NCBI GenBank assembly: GCA_948470475.1
Contig: OX419342.1
Span: forward strand, 28,919,876 to 28,983,875
DNA: 64,000 nucleotides
Direction: 5' to 3'
From: Galaxea fascicularis
Taxonomy: Eukaryota > Cnidaria > Anthozoa > Scleractinia > Euphylliidae
Positions 44,875 to 57,475 of the stretch are shown one piece after another. The notes under the pieces were generated by a model. That model did no database searches and was not told the DNA's origin. It worked only from the letters and a program-made list of their open reading frames with translations. The first letter of the stretch is position 1, and each line of letters begins with the position of its first letter. Made by a program: the position numbers and the translations under genes.

Positions 44875-44968
44875 TGGCTTCCACGGTTGTGAAGTGAACA
44901 AGGGACAAGAATATACCCGCGAGCAACGAGAAAGAAAATGAACTCCAACTCCTGAAAAGCATTTAGTC

Positions 44969-47900
44969 ATGGGTACAGTAGCTAGTACAGCATCTGCGCG
45001 GCAGTGGACGGCGGCAGATGAAGATAATTCCACCATCGAAGATACAAGGCCACGAACGGCTGCCAATGCTAATCTTCAGGCTGTAATCTTCCTGCCAACG
45101 ACATGACTGGGCTAACGAAGCTAGTGGAGGCGTAAAATAGGTTTATGAAGATCAAAAATAAAGAGAAGAACACAGCATGTTTCCAGGAACAGGTAATGGA
45201 GTTATGCATGCCTTAAGTTTCCACAAAATAGTGTAGTTTTACGTAAGCTTACATGCACATGTACCTTACCGACTTACTGTACATCTCCATCGGGAAAACA
45301 ATCGATCAATCGATATCAATCGATAAAATTATTTAATTGCTATCAGAAATCGAGGAAAGATTTCCACACAGCCCCATGTATTAATTATGTATGCATCACT
45401 GTCATACTAACCGTGTTCCAAAAACGAATAGAAATTGAGTCACAGAATTCACGTGTTATTGTATCGGACAGGGTGGAAATCTTGCCGAAATCGATAACAA
45501 TCACTTAAGGTCACGTGAATCTTACCCATCGATTGGTTATCAGTTATCAAGATTAATCGATTAATTGATATTGAGTGGTATTGGTTGATATCGATTGTCA
45601 TTGATTATTGATTTCATCAGTCACATACACTGGGTCTACATGCATGTCACGCTTTTTCAGACAGTTGAAATTTAATTGCTTCAGTGTCTGGTGCTTAATG
45701 TTATGCTCCACAAGATGGTTTTAACTGTGAAATCTGTTTTTGAGCAGAAGTTGTTTTGTGAGAAAATTACTGAATCAAACACTTAGAGGTGCGTTATTTT
45801 GAGGTCCTGGTTAAGCCTCAACCTCATAAGTTAATCAATTGAATGACTGCACAGGTCATGTCTCACTCAAAAATTTTTTCTGGTCTTACCCAAGCTGGAT
45901 GGGACTGACATCATAAAAGAGCTGTATAAGCGCATGGATGCAACAGTAACACATCCAGACTGTGGGGACATTAGGGGTGATGTTCAGCTCTCCCTCAAGT
46001 ATAACCAAAGGCAACAGTTGCTTCTTGTCAAAGTGATCCGAGCTAGAGATCTAGTTCCAAGAGATCTGAATGGCAAGTCTGACCCATATGCTGTGTTGGA
46101 TCTTGTCCCTGATGTGTAAGTGACTCATGTTTTACAGACTGAGTGTTTGATATTTTATTAGCTGTGAAGTCTACATTTTTGGCTTTATTAGCGTTATTAC
46201 TGTTATTGTATTTGTTGATTGAAATTGTAAAGCACTTATGAACTTTATGGAGTTACCAGCAATATTACTTCACTATTGTAATTACTTTTAACCAACTTAA
46301 GACTTGTCATTATCTACCGACTGCCTCCAATGCATGCTAATCATTTAACCCTTTAACCCCTGAGGGGTCTCCCTTTGACGAGTAAAATTGTCTGGCGTTA
46401 GACAGAGTAAAATCTATAAAGTCACTGTTAGGGAGGAAAGGGTTAACCTTTTGACGATAACCAGCTCATATATCAGGGAGTTTAAGCAACGAGGACAACA
46501 GCAATGAGAACACCAGAAAACAACAGGCAAAAACAATCGCTCTGCACGTGCGTTTACATTTTGGTACATTTCTTTGCCATCCTCTGCAAAACAACAACGT
46601 GAAATGACCAAATTTTAGGTTTTCTTGAGAACGAGAGCGTATTACTGCAAAATCTTCTTTCTTTTTCTGTGCTTTTACACTGCTCACAGTAATTTAGACC
46701 CTGGACAGCTCGCCAGCATTTTGCATGTTAAACAAATCGGAATAATCACGAAAAGTTATGAAAACGAGAAGTTATGTTTTGAAATGTCGCCATCATTGTT
46801 ACTTAAACTCCCTATCATTCCATAAGGAACGATAACTTTGGAAAATTGCAACAGCCTCAAAGCAGATACATGGAAGAGGACTTGAACCAGTGCTAGTGTC
46901 AACTGGTAATTTGTTCAAATCTCCACATCTAGTAAACTAACAACAGTCCCCGCTTTCTGTCGAATTTGACCATTATTAATTTTTTTCCTTTGTAGCAAAA
47001 CTAGAAATGCCCATTTTCCACATCCAAAAACAAGACCAAAGAACACAAATTTTTGTCTTCAATTTTTAAATACAAAAATCCTTTTAAAACTAAACATCCA
47101 CAATCCCAGCAGACTTCAATCTCAATCCTTTGCTCTGGTCTGAAACATTCTTCTTACACCTTCCGTGGGCCGAACTACAGCCCATTGATTAGAACTAGTT
47201 TTGCAAGTCTGTAGTTTCCTTGCTCTCGGTTGCTAGGAATTCTGTGTAATTCAGCCGTACTGGCAGTGTGGAAGCATGCTGCTCTCTATTATTAGAATCA
47301 TAGTTTTTTTATAAGTGCCAAGCCACCCTGACATTCTGGTAATTATAGTACCAGTTAAACTTCCCAAAGTTGCCATAGTAGGTGCTGGAAATATCCATCC
47401 ACAGAGTGGCCAGAGAGACAACTTCACTCCTGGATGGCCATGTTTGAAAACAAGTACATTAATGGCACCTCACTGTTGCTGTAAAATCACCTCTTACCTC
47501 TGGCTTCATTCAGAAGTTTGTCTCTACTCTCCATTCTAGCTTTACGATGCCAGCCTGGGGGCTTGTGCAGTAGCAAAAACACTTGTAAACCCAATATTCA
47601 CCAGATTTCAGTGTACACTCTTGATAGCTGAACAAACAAACAATCAAAATTGGTGACAATATTAGCAAAAGGCTTTGAGCCTACAGTGTTTATTTTAGAC
47701 CTCTGTCTTGAAAGAGAAAATACTTTTGTAATTCTAGTCTGACCACTAGCTGGAGCTTAGAATCCCTCTCCACTGAAACTTGGCTGCTTTACCAAAGGTC
47801 CAGGATGTTCTGTTGTGTGCCATTGATGCCTTTGACACTGTTGATCACCAAGTTTTATTCTCACAGTTACAAGTGATAATAAAAACAAAGCAAAAAATGC

Positions 47901-48861
47901 AAAGGAATTGAAAAGGAAAAAAAGTTGCAATTACCATTAGCAAATTAGAATACTGATTTCATTTCTAACCTAATGTTACTATGGGTTTATGTCATCTAAC
48001 TGGCTTTTTTCGGCGAGTGGACCACTCTGAAAAGCAAAGGTTAAAAATATGGTTGCGCTCAGCAATGACACAAAAGCAATTTAGTAACCTGGCAATATTT
48101 TAATATTCATTATTGTTATGTCTAATGTTTTTTCATTGTACAGTTTCTCTTACTGACATTGCTAACAATTTTACTGAGTGCAATAACAAAGGGAAATTTC
48201 TGTATCTTCAAAGAATGTGATGTGAAGTAAATACGACTCGGCAGCCACTGCCTCAGTTTTATTTTTTTGTCAATGCTCTAATTAGCTGACCACTGTAATT
48301 CTCTACTTGTTGGATTACCTAAGGATCTGCTTAAAAGACTTCAGTTCATCCTTAACTGTCCTGCTAGACTTATCTCAATGAAGAAGAAGTGTGATCATAT
48401 TAAGAGACTCTAATTGAACCACACTACTTACCTGTCAAACAACGTATTGCCTTCAAAGTTGCGCTTATCACCTACAAGGCTTTAAACAGTTTAGCTCCTG
48501 AGTATTATCGTTTGTTGTTACAACCTTAATGTTTTACATGTTTGTATTCTTTGTTTGTCTTCTAAACATTTAATTGTGGAACTGCCATTTAATCTTAAAA
48601 CTTATGGAGGCAGACTCTGAGGGCTTTTTCCATAATTGCACCCAGGATCTGGAGTTTTTTGCCTATGCACATTGTGCTCTGCAACTCTGTTAGTTCCTTT
48701 AAAAGGAATCCAAAAACTTATTTAAGACAGTGTACTCATTAGTATTTTTATATATCTATTTTTTTTAGTCTTACTAAATTTTATGCTCATATTATTCTTT
48801 ATTGTAAAGCACTGTAAACTTTGCATGGGAACTGCACTACACTGTATGTAAGCTGTTGTTG

Positions 48862-48905
<44 letters not shown>

Positions 48906-51900
48906 CATGCATTTTTGCAATAAGCACCTCTTTTGGTGGTCATCAATGTCTTGTGTCTAAATAAAGTTATGCAGTTATGTACATGTGGTTAAATTTATGG
49001 ACACATAACTATGTTGAAGGTGAAAATGAAAGTCAGGTTAAAATGATTTAAACCTTTTTCCTTTGTCTTCCAAGTAAAACCCTAATTGTTCAGGATCCTT
49101 AGGAGATAAAGGAAATTGAGAATTAAACTAGGGCCAAACCTCCCTGTACAATCACCTCTCATAAGCGACCAATTTTCCAAATTACCAAAACATGAGTTTT
49201 AAAATCAGATCACTACAGATGGAACCTTTCATAAGCAACCACCTCTTTAATAAGGAACTGTGGCCACTTTTAGAGATGACTGAAATACTCAACTTTTTTA
49301 ACCTTCCATAGGCAACCACTTGACACATAATCTCCTGTATCTCTTTTGGGCAGAAATTGGAAAATGCATGAAATGATTGTGTCATTTGCAATTTTCAAAA
49401 GGTCCAGATAATTTTGTTTCACTTAAATGCAGCTATTATTGAGAGAAAAAGTTTTGCTAGGAGTTTTGCAGTTTGCATTTACAAGAATCACCAGGCTAAA
49501 AAAACATTTTGTAATGCATGATGGTTGTTACAAGGAAATTTGGCCCACTCAGCAGCCAATCCCATTGCTCATAGTATTGTTGTCATAATGATAAGGGTTT
49601 AGATGGGGAAAAATAGAAGGTCTTTGTAATTCCCATAACTATGCAAATTACTCAAATTTTAGACCCCCGGTGGCCTGGCCTCTCATGACTCTAGTGTGGG
49701 TGGTCTTTGACAATCAATATGAAGCCAATCGTTTCATGTATAATATTAAGTAATATTATTTGTCTTATTAATTAAAAGACTGAATGAGCAAAACTTGTTT
49801 TTTCATAGCGGAAGAGAAGGACAGAAAAAGACTGCATACAAGCCAAAAACTCTTAACCCCATATTCAATGAGATCTTTTCTTTTCAACTGGAACAGTCTC
49901 GCATAGCAGAGACCAAACTCCGGGTGGCTGTCTGGGATCATGATTTCTTTGGGGAAGACAATTTCAATGGAGAGGCCATAGTGGACTTATCATTTGAAGA
50001 TAAATCTCAGTGCTGGCACACATACAGATTGGTTTATGCTTCAGCTTGAGGTATGGCTGCTGTACACTGTCCAATCTTTAGTTTGAGTCATGTTGAACTC
50101 ATTATTTTGTGGCTTTAGTGTCAGTTGACTGAAGATTGCTTATCATCGCTCCTAATTCTTGGTGTAATGTTGGATCAATGTCAGTATCTGGGCAACTGTG
50201 GACCTACCCCTCCCCTAACCCAACAAGTTATAATACATTAATAGGTTAGTGCTTATGTTGGGTTAGGGGAGGGGTTAAGGTGCAAAGGTTTAATTTTTTG
50301 TATGATCTTAAGCTTCTACCGTATGCACGGTTACAGACTGAAACTAACAAAACTTTTATTCTTAAAACTTACAGACACAGCACAACTGGTACTAAGGTAC
50401 AAAATAATTCTGGTTATAAGTCTTAATAATAAATAATAAATGATGATAAGAGTTACATTGCTTTTCCATTTGTATTGTCCCAGTCTTGCAAAATAAAATG
50501 ATAATAATCATTTATCTTTCAAATCAAACATTTTTAATTTTTCAAATCAATTTTATTTTGCACACATAACAACAAAATCAAAATTAGCCGGCCCTCAGGT
50601 AGCTCAGGCTAATCTAGGCAGGCCAGACTTACAATTAATTAAAGGATAAAGGATAAATTATTGGGAAAACATACAAAATCAAGAACGTTAAAGTCTTGAG
50701 TAAAAAGAAGAAGTGAGGGAGTACAGAAAAGAACTAGAAACTTTGTATACATACATACATACATCACCTTTATTTCACCTCGGATTTACAAGAGTAGCTG
50801 TATAGCTAATTTCTCCGAGAAAGAAAAAGAGGGAAAAAATAATTAATAAAATCGTATATTATATACAGTACATTAAAACTACTATTTACATAAGTAACAA
50901 TTGCATTGATGTTCGAAAGAAATTTGGCGTATTTTAGCTCTGAACTCATTCAAGGACGTTAATGACCTCAGGTCCTCTGTTAGTTTGTTCCACATGTTTG
51001 CAGAAGTGTATCTGAAGGAGTGAAGACCATAAGTGGTTGTATTAACGAATGGGATAACAAGTTTGCTTGATCCTCGTAGGTTGCGTTCAGTATTTCTCAT
51101 TTGAAAAATGAAGTCCCATTTTTTTTTAATGAAGAAGAGATATAAATTCACAAGACTGAAATTCATTTTTAGCACTGGCATTAATGTATAGATAGTAATT
51201 CCCTATTCCCTATAGCAATTGGCAGTTAAGGGCTAAACAGTGTCGAGAACAGTGAAGTGTACCACGTAAAACGTCCAGATTCAAAAGCTGAAGTTTTTTT
51301 CTAGTACAAGAACTGTTAGTACCAATTTTAAAATGCTACAGAGAAAGAGTAAGCTTACAAGTTTGCATTCAATGAACAAACACCAAATAGTATGGATCCT
51401 AGATCAAGGGGCAAAAGGGACAGGTTGGAGAATCAACTGCCTTTGTTTTAAGAAACAAGGTATTTGTTGGCAGAATAAGATCAGGGCTCAAAATAATTAT
51501 TTTCCTATAGTTGCCGGTCATGTTGACTCAGGCCAAACAAATTTAAGCTCAGTCACATCTTGTTCCAGACTGGTCAAATTATTGAAATGGTAATTTCAAT
51601 GTTATAACCGATTAAGCAAAAAATAATACTTGCACATCCAAATAATCATTATGGTGGCATTAAGAGTAATGTTTTGCATTTCAACAGCTGGTGGTCTCTA
51701 ACCAGGAAGCTTTCAGAGTGGGCAAAATCCTTATACAAAAATATCGGAATAGAAATGATCATAGAAAATGCAACATCACTCTCTGCATGGTGAAAATTGC
51801 AAGATTGATGTGTTGATTTTATGTTGGTTGTTATGGGCGAGTGGCAGGCTGGTATAAAGCTGTGAAACTTCCAATGTTACATATTTGTGCTCTGATAGTG

Positions 51901-54900
51901 AAAAATTATTGTCCTCTTATGCATGTGATATGTGATCTATTTAACAGTTTGTTCCACATTTTGCTGAAAATATTTGTATCTTTTATAACTGGTCAGAATG
52001 ACTAACCAACCAAAGGTATGTTCAGACAAACAGTTATTTTGACCAGACATTTCCATTGACTGGCTGTTATTTTGACCCCTATAAGATGAAGAATATTATT
52101 TTGGAACATCATTAATTCAGTTTTCTTTGGTACATTTAAAGGTAAAAGTTAAACCTTACATATTAGGTCATTTCTTTCTAAGCCATATTGCAGAAGTTTC
52201 ACTTCTGCTCATGGAGAAGGCAGACTTTCCAAAGACAGTAGACTAAGTTCATTACATAAGCTTTACATGCTAATGATTCTCTGTTCAAAATAATAGCTTT
52301 TTCCAGAGTGAAAGAATAGTAGAGAGGATACTGTAGAAAACTGTACTTTTGTTAACGTTTTTACACAGGGAATTAAAGGATAGAAAACAGTTTTGGGGGG
52401 ATAGTTGCACAGTTGCCCAGATACTGAGATTGATTCTTAATGTTCAGCAAGTGACATAAGACAGCTGTCCTCTAAGAAACATAAGTGTCAGACAAGTGAC
52501 ACTTTAAATCGGTATTATTATTAGTTGATCTGGATGCAAAATCCTTAATACGTCAGTCCTATGTATTCTATAGCAGTGTATCTTATGAATCACCTGGGAG
52601 ATGGTGAAATGTCCTCAGCCAATCAAAATGCTCCCTGTAGTATTTTGAAATTTATTATACCTGTGTTTATTTTATTGCTTTTACATGTAGATTTGCACAT
52701 TACAGTCTTACTTGAATTTATACCACATTGTAAAGATGAAAATTTTTGCTTTGCGAATTCCTTAACCTTTCCTTGTAATTTTAGACTGATTTCAGTATTA
52801 AAGGAGAGTTGGAAATCAGCTTGGAGTATGAAGAACCTGAAACTCTGTTTGTAACAATTCACAAAGGTTACAACATCAAGGCTGGCAATACTCTTAGAAA
52901 CACGTCTGATGCCTTTGTGAAGTGTGCAGTTTCTGGGTCAAAATTCCACCATGAAACAAAGGTTTGTCAATTTCACCTGTATTCATTTGACTAGCTCTTA
53001 CAGAGCTCTTACATTGTGGAGACCTTATTAGTGCTCTCTACAAGTCATGTATTATTTTTATTGAAAGGATTGAGAATTGTTTAATGTTTCTGTTTAGAAT
53101 GTTTCCAAATTAGATGAGCTACTGTGTCTCCTATGAAAATATTTAATTTCCATAATTACATTGTATGCCAACTCTTACAGATTACATGGGAGCCTCCCAG
53201 ATACATCTAGTGAATCTCCCAGTCTCCCTTATGGGTGACCAAATCTCCTGGATAAATCTAAATTGGATCCGTTCCCCACAAAAACTACATTATTTTCCAA
53301 AAATTCAAATCATCCTGTTTCTTATCATTATATATTACAGTTTTTGGCTTCACTTTCATGCATAATTTTTCCACAAAAATTAATTGTAATTCATTACACT
53401 GCCAAACAAAGAAAGACACTGGCTTTCCTCTTCATTACAACGATAAAAATAAGTGACAGTCTGATTGGATGAGCATTCAACCAATTACAGTCCCTGACCG
53501 ATGGAACCATGCTTTCCAGATGGGAAAAGTCACATGGGGGAGGGAGGGGTTGAAACATCATTGGGTCGGTCAGATTACATGGGTTGGGTAGGATGGGTTA
53601 GCACAGAAGAAAAAATCTCCAGATTTGGAATCTGCAGAGGATGGCATTTTTTTTCTTTTGTTTTTTATTAGGTTGGCATCTCTGAATTTCATATCTATAG
53701 CCAAACTAACCCTAACCCTAACACAATACTTTTTTGGTCTATATTAACTTCAGGTTGTGAGTGGCTCCTTGAATCCTGAATTTGAAGAAACCTTTGAATT
53801 TCAAGTTCCCAAGGAAGAATTTTCTTCAAGGTAAACATAGAACAATAATTGTTGTATGTTTTTAACTTGTGGATGCATGCATGCACAGGAACAAGTTATT
53901 GCTGTGGGGAAAATTTGGTGTAAACTCCCTAGCTAACCTAGCAATTTTATTTTCATGCACAAAGCGCAAAACAAGACTGTATTACATGTATTTTGTTTGT
54001 CGTTACGCTGCAAATTCACTCATTATTTACAAATCAGAGACCATCAAACAGATCAGGAACTGTTCTTTAGCAAGATATGTTGCCTATGCATTGAGTATTT
54101 AGCATTACTTTTTTCATTCTGTGTTAACCGTAAGCGGTCACCTGAACCGAGAAAAATCTAGAGTTTTATTAATATGCTTGTGTTTGTTGGGTACTTTTGG
54201 CATTGGCAGGCAAGATATGAGAATACAGTAATCTTTCAGTTAGTCACTGGGATACTGATTCCGGACAATTGTGACTGGTTGGTAATGAGCGACCATGTCA
54301 TCATTCCAATCATCTCTGTTCAAAGAGGGATTTTGAGCCGGATCTCAATGCCTCCCTTACATAGCATTTGATTTGCATCCATGGCAGAAGTTTTGTTTTG
54401 CTGGTATCCACCCCATGATTAGTCTGAAATGTCAGCCGTTTCTTCCCCCTAAGCCACAGGGTGCACAGGTAATAAAGGTTATGACTTTGTTGTCTCTACA
54501 AGCGTATTTAACTGTCGTGTTTAACTTTTACAGGGCTGTGCTGTTTCATCTTCTTGACAAAGAATTAGTAGGCAGCAACCGCTCATTAGGCCAAGTTCAC
54601 ATAGAACTAAAGGACTTGGATTTGGATGAACCTATCAGAAAGCTCTACCCTCTGGCTGATCTTGTAAGTTCTTAACTTCTCACAAGACACAAGAAAAGTG
54701 CCTAGTCGAGATAAGCATAAGCAGTGGGCAAGAGCTTCTCACACTTCTTTTGTGTTCTTAAAAATTCATTCCCAATTGTGGAGGTCTGTTGATGAAATGT
54801 GATGACACACTAAACCCCCAGTTTTGCTGGGTTCAAAATTAACTGTTTTCAGAATATGGATTGAAGCACACAAGCTTCTTTACTGCTTTCATGGTATTTG

Positions 54901-55908
54901 GTTTATAACATGTCCAGAGATTTGCATGTGGGCACACTTGCAACATGGGATGCATGCATTATAATTTCACAAATTAATGACAAGCAAATAGTTGTTGTTT
55001 CACACGCAAAGATTCTGGGTGTAAATCTTTCGTGTTACCTAAAATGGAATCATCATAAAATTATTGCGGAAGTTCTTAAGAAAGCTGGGAAACGCCTGTT
55101 TTGTCTTTCTCAATTCAAGCATGTAGGTCTAGGCCCTAATGAATTAGTACAGTTCTATTGGACCTGCATCTGCCCAGTTTGTCATGATTGCCGTGTGGGA
55201 CCCCGACATGTCACATACTTACTTAATACCCTGTTTAAACTGCCCAATAGAGCCAGCCTCTTTTAAATCTTGAGGCAAGTTATTCCACAAACAAGCCCCA
55301 CTATGAAAAGCTTCGTTTCAGGTAATTAGTATTTGGTTTGGGTGGTGAAAGTTTCCCTTCAAGATTTCTTAAGTTACAATCAGTAACATGGCGTTGAGTG
55401 AATAGACATTGAAGATATTCTGGGGCAAGTTACCTATAAAATAAATTATGCATTTTAGCAGACAGTTTCTCACCTGTTCAGTTTTTACTGTTTACCATTT
55501 TAAATACTTTTTATCTTTGTAAATTAATATTTTGTCATTTTAATTCTAAGTCAATACTATAGACACATATAAAAATGTTTACAAAAACAGCAAACGAGTT
55601 TCACTTGTAAAGGGCAAAGTAAACAAAAATGTTCCTTCAATGTTTGTTTACAGTAAACAAGTGCGACAATATACATGTAAATAAACTTTGAAATTGTGCA
55701 CATATCCAGCAGCAAAACTTTGATGCTGTTGCTCCTTTGTTGACAGTCCTATCACTATTTCAACATCACTGTTCTTTATCCTGGAATACCATTGACCAGG
55801 AACACTTTGGAAGAGGAACCAGCACTTCGACTGCTCAGTGAGTACATCTATGAAGCAACAACACAAGGAAAAGATTACTTTCACTCAGATAATCTGATAA
55901 TGGGTTAA
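44969..55908 (+). CDS. Tandem C2-domain protein (synaptotagmin/Slp-like), seven-exon model
   Basis: Exons 44969-45082, 45895-46115, 49809-50031, 52785-52961, 53754-53830, 54534-54663 and 55747-55908 total 1104 nt (367 aa plus stop), with every junction in phase. The start MGTVAS is an N-myristoylation-type motif (G2, S6), suggesting membrane anchoring. C2A spans about 60-186: LLLVKVIRARDL, PRDLNGKSDPY, KTLNPIFNEIFSF and VWDHDFFGEDNFNGE. Four of the five usual Ca2+-ligand acidic positions are kept; the fifth is Asn163. C2B spans about 187-314: EISLEYEEPETLFVTI, GSLNPEFEETFEF and LLDKELVGSN, with loop aspartates mostly replaced, so it is probably Ca2+-independent. The tail 315-367 has no known domain. 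Tandem C2 proteins act in vesicle trafficking at membranes; that role is inferred. Weakest points: donor GTTTAT at 50032, donor GTAATC at 45083, and the last exon. Confidence 0.78.
46346..46446. mobile_element. Small MITE-like repeat in intron
   Basis: 'aaccctttaacccctgagg' at the left and 'ggaggaaagggttaacc' at the right form imperfect inverted ends around about 100 bp. No coding capacity. Confidence 0.45.
46447..47779. other. Intron sequence of the C2 gene
   Basis: No exon recognised. Short plus frames (46625-46825, 47315-47539) lack motifs and compatible splice sites. Ordinary intron as far as I can read. Confidence 0.4.
47780..48906 (+). mobile_element. Decayed LINE in intron, sense orientation
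   Basis: The plus strand shows DAFDTVDHQVL near 47830 (RT motif). Near 48310-48510 come GLPKDLLKRLQFILNCPARL, KKKCDHIKRL and AFKVALITYKALNSLAPEY, diagnostic of the CR1/L2 C-terminal region. A PRIWS-type motif and an (ATT)n tail at 48857-48906 follow. Multiple stops. Confidence 0.75.
50185..50275. repeat. Intronic hairpin with CTAACCCAAC arms
   Basis: ACCCCTCCCCTAACCCAAC near 50208 pairs with GTTGGGTTAGGGGAGGGGT near 50254. The neighbouring 'cagtatctgggcaactgtgg' reappears inverted at 52405-52430, so parts of one dispersed element lie on both sides of this intron. Confidence 0.6.
50744..51181 (-). mobile_element. LINE 3' fragment, antisense in intron
   Basis: The minus frame 51181-50882 contains NTERNLRGSSKLVIPFVNTT, TYGLHSFRYTSANMWNKL and LNEFRAKIRQ. 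These are the C-terminal motifs of a LINE ORF2, with a cysteine-rich CNCYLC end. The 3' end is marked by AATAAAGGTG and a (TGTA)n tail at 50744-50764. Confidence 0.85.
51182..52784. other. Rest of the third intron of the C2 gene
   Basis: AT-rich. Plus frames at 51333-51593 and 52561-52854 have no domains; the latter overlaps the real exon in another frame. Nothing else is supported. Confidence 0.4.
54898..55266 (+). pseudogene. LINE reverse-transcriptase C-terminal relic
   Basis: The plus frame reads VVSHAKILGVNLSCYLKWNH, EVLKKAGKRLFCLSQFKHVG and ELVQFYWTCICPV. LGV-LKWN, KKA-KRL and FY-CIRPV-like spacing is the post-catalytic region of a LINE RT. It lies in the last intron of the C2 gene and belongs to the same RT type as the antisense fragment at 57300-57475. 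Confidence 0.78.
55656..55858 (-). CDS. Possible antisense terminal exon overlapping the last C2-gene exon
   Basis: A strong minus-strand acceptor (pyrimidine-rich, TTGCTTCATAG) precedes 55858. In phase 0, as left by the 56686-56817 exon, it reads MYSLSSRSAGSSSKVFLVNG then IPG and stop. A second frame stays open for about 67 codons. It overlaps the plus-strand exon 55747-55908, which also has a good acceptor. Which strand is coding cannot be settled by reading. Confidence 0.3.
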
Positions 55909-56685
55909 CGTTCGGGTAGCATCTTGTTATGTGACCCAGATTACCAGAGCACATTCATCCTAGCTGATTGGATGAAAACTTTCAGGTAATCTGCATCAGA
56001 TTGTTGGATCCTAACCATTACCCTACCCAAGTACCCGACACATGATCTCAGTGGTTGATGTATCACTACAAGATGTGCACTGGAATCAACTGTGCTTATT
56101 CCCTTAGAGACACATTTCACCTACTGTTAGAACTGAGGCCTGTTCAATGACTTTTTCAAACTGCAATCAGAATCTAGGGGAGCAGTTGTATCACAAATTA
56201 TTACAGCCAGATTTATCTCCAACCTTGAAAGGCTACATACATGGTTAAGGCTAGGGCAAGGGCTACAGCTGCAGCACCCAAACTAAGATTGGACTGATAA
56301 TCATAAGTCACACCACACTTTTTAAAAATCTTCACTGCTAAAGGATTGATACACAACTAAATACAATACGAGTAAACCAATTAGTGATACTTCTCCTGCA
56401 GTATGAACAATGGCACTGAATGGCAAATTATGCAGAAAGGTGTTAACTGTGGTATTGTTTAAACTACTCTTATCGGCCAAAACATGAAACATTGCTACTA
56501 CTTCTTAAGAAACACATTCTATTGTCATTTACTGACTGATTCATTGATTCATCCCAAATATGAAAGGTTCCAAATTCTGATACAGGGAAAGCAAGATGCT
56601 GCAGAAAAATAGAAATTGCTATCGTTGTTACATGGACCATTACTTCATAGTGCAAGATTTTGAAGTACTAGAGTAAATATCTTAC

Positions 56686-56817
56686 TTTTCTTCCCTTCAT
56701 TTCAATGCTGCGCAAGAAAAGAGGATGTCTGTACAATGCATGTGCATACATGGCCTCCCTGAATTCTTGAGCCACAGCATTCTGTGCCCACTCCGCTCGC
56801 TTGTAGGATTCATTTTT
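56686..56817 (-). CDS. Internal exon of an unrecognised minus-strand gene
   Basis: Exactly 132 nt (44 codons, phase 0 at both ends) between TGGCAG and AAAA|GTAAGA. It reads KNESYKRAEWAQNAVAQEFR, EAMYAHALYRHPLFLRSIEM and KGRK. The composition and clean splice sites make it convincingly coding. I cannot name the family. Upstream and downstream partners are uncertain: 58547-58660 and 55656-55858 are candidates. Confidence 0.65.
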
Positions 56818-57299
56818 CTGCCAGGAATTACAGAAATATTTTGTTAATAAAAAATGCCAAGTAAATAGAAAAGAAGCAACTACGTTAACTATTCAAGAGA
56901 TGTTGCGAGAGAAAACCAACTGTACAGTGTTTTGACACAAAAGGACCATGGATGGAAGAGCACATTATATAAGTACACTTCTTGAGTACTGCACACCAAT
57001 ATGAAACTGCTATAGCACCATTAGCAATAAAAGAATATACTAGTAGCAGTTATGTGGGCAACTAAAATTGTCCCACAGCGTGCCAACTGGTTTCAGGCAA
57101 CAATGTGGTATGGTTTCCATTTCAAATTTTGTTTGCATGTAGTTCTCTCTGTTTTAATTTACATAAATATTTGAAAAATAAGAAGTTCATGGCTATGTGT
57201 TTTGCCAAATCCTGAAGTGGGGCTAATTAATGACGGTCAGTTTTAATGAGTGCACTATGCCTCTATAATCGCATACATGCACATTATAACAATATAGGG

Positions 57300-57475
57300 T
57301 TGAGATTGGGAGTCCCATTTGTACCAAAACAAATCCTCATTTCCTTGCAATTGGAACTTGTCCAAGGCAGCATGTGAGGCAAAGGTGTCAACAGCAGTCT
57401 GGATGTTGTTCACTTGACCCTTGAGTATTGTTTCAGAGACAGTAGAATCATCGATGTACTTCCATAATTCAAAAC
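57300..57475 (-). pseudogene. LINE reverse-transcriptase fragment (YIDD motif)
   Basis: Minus strand FELWKYIDDSTVSETILKGQ, NNIQTAVDTFASHA and DKFQL correspond to the catalytic Y-x-DD region and following helix of a LINE RT. The frame then diverges. An acceptor-like TCCCAG precedes it, and its phase happens to fit the 58547-58660 segment. I still favour a transposon relic. Confidence 0.78.

Noticed and set aside
53700..53724. Telomere-like CCCTAA repeats
   Set aside because: Only about three units, intronic; too short to be more than a simple repeat.
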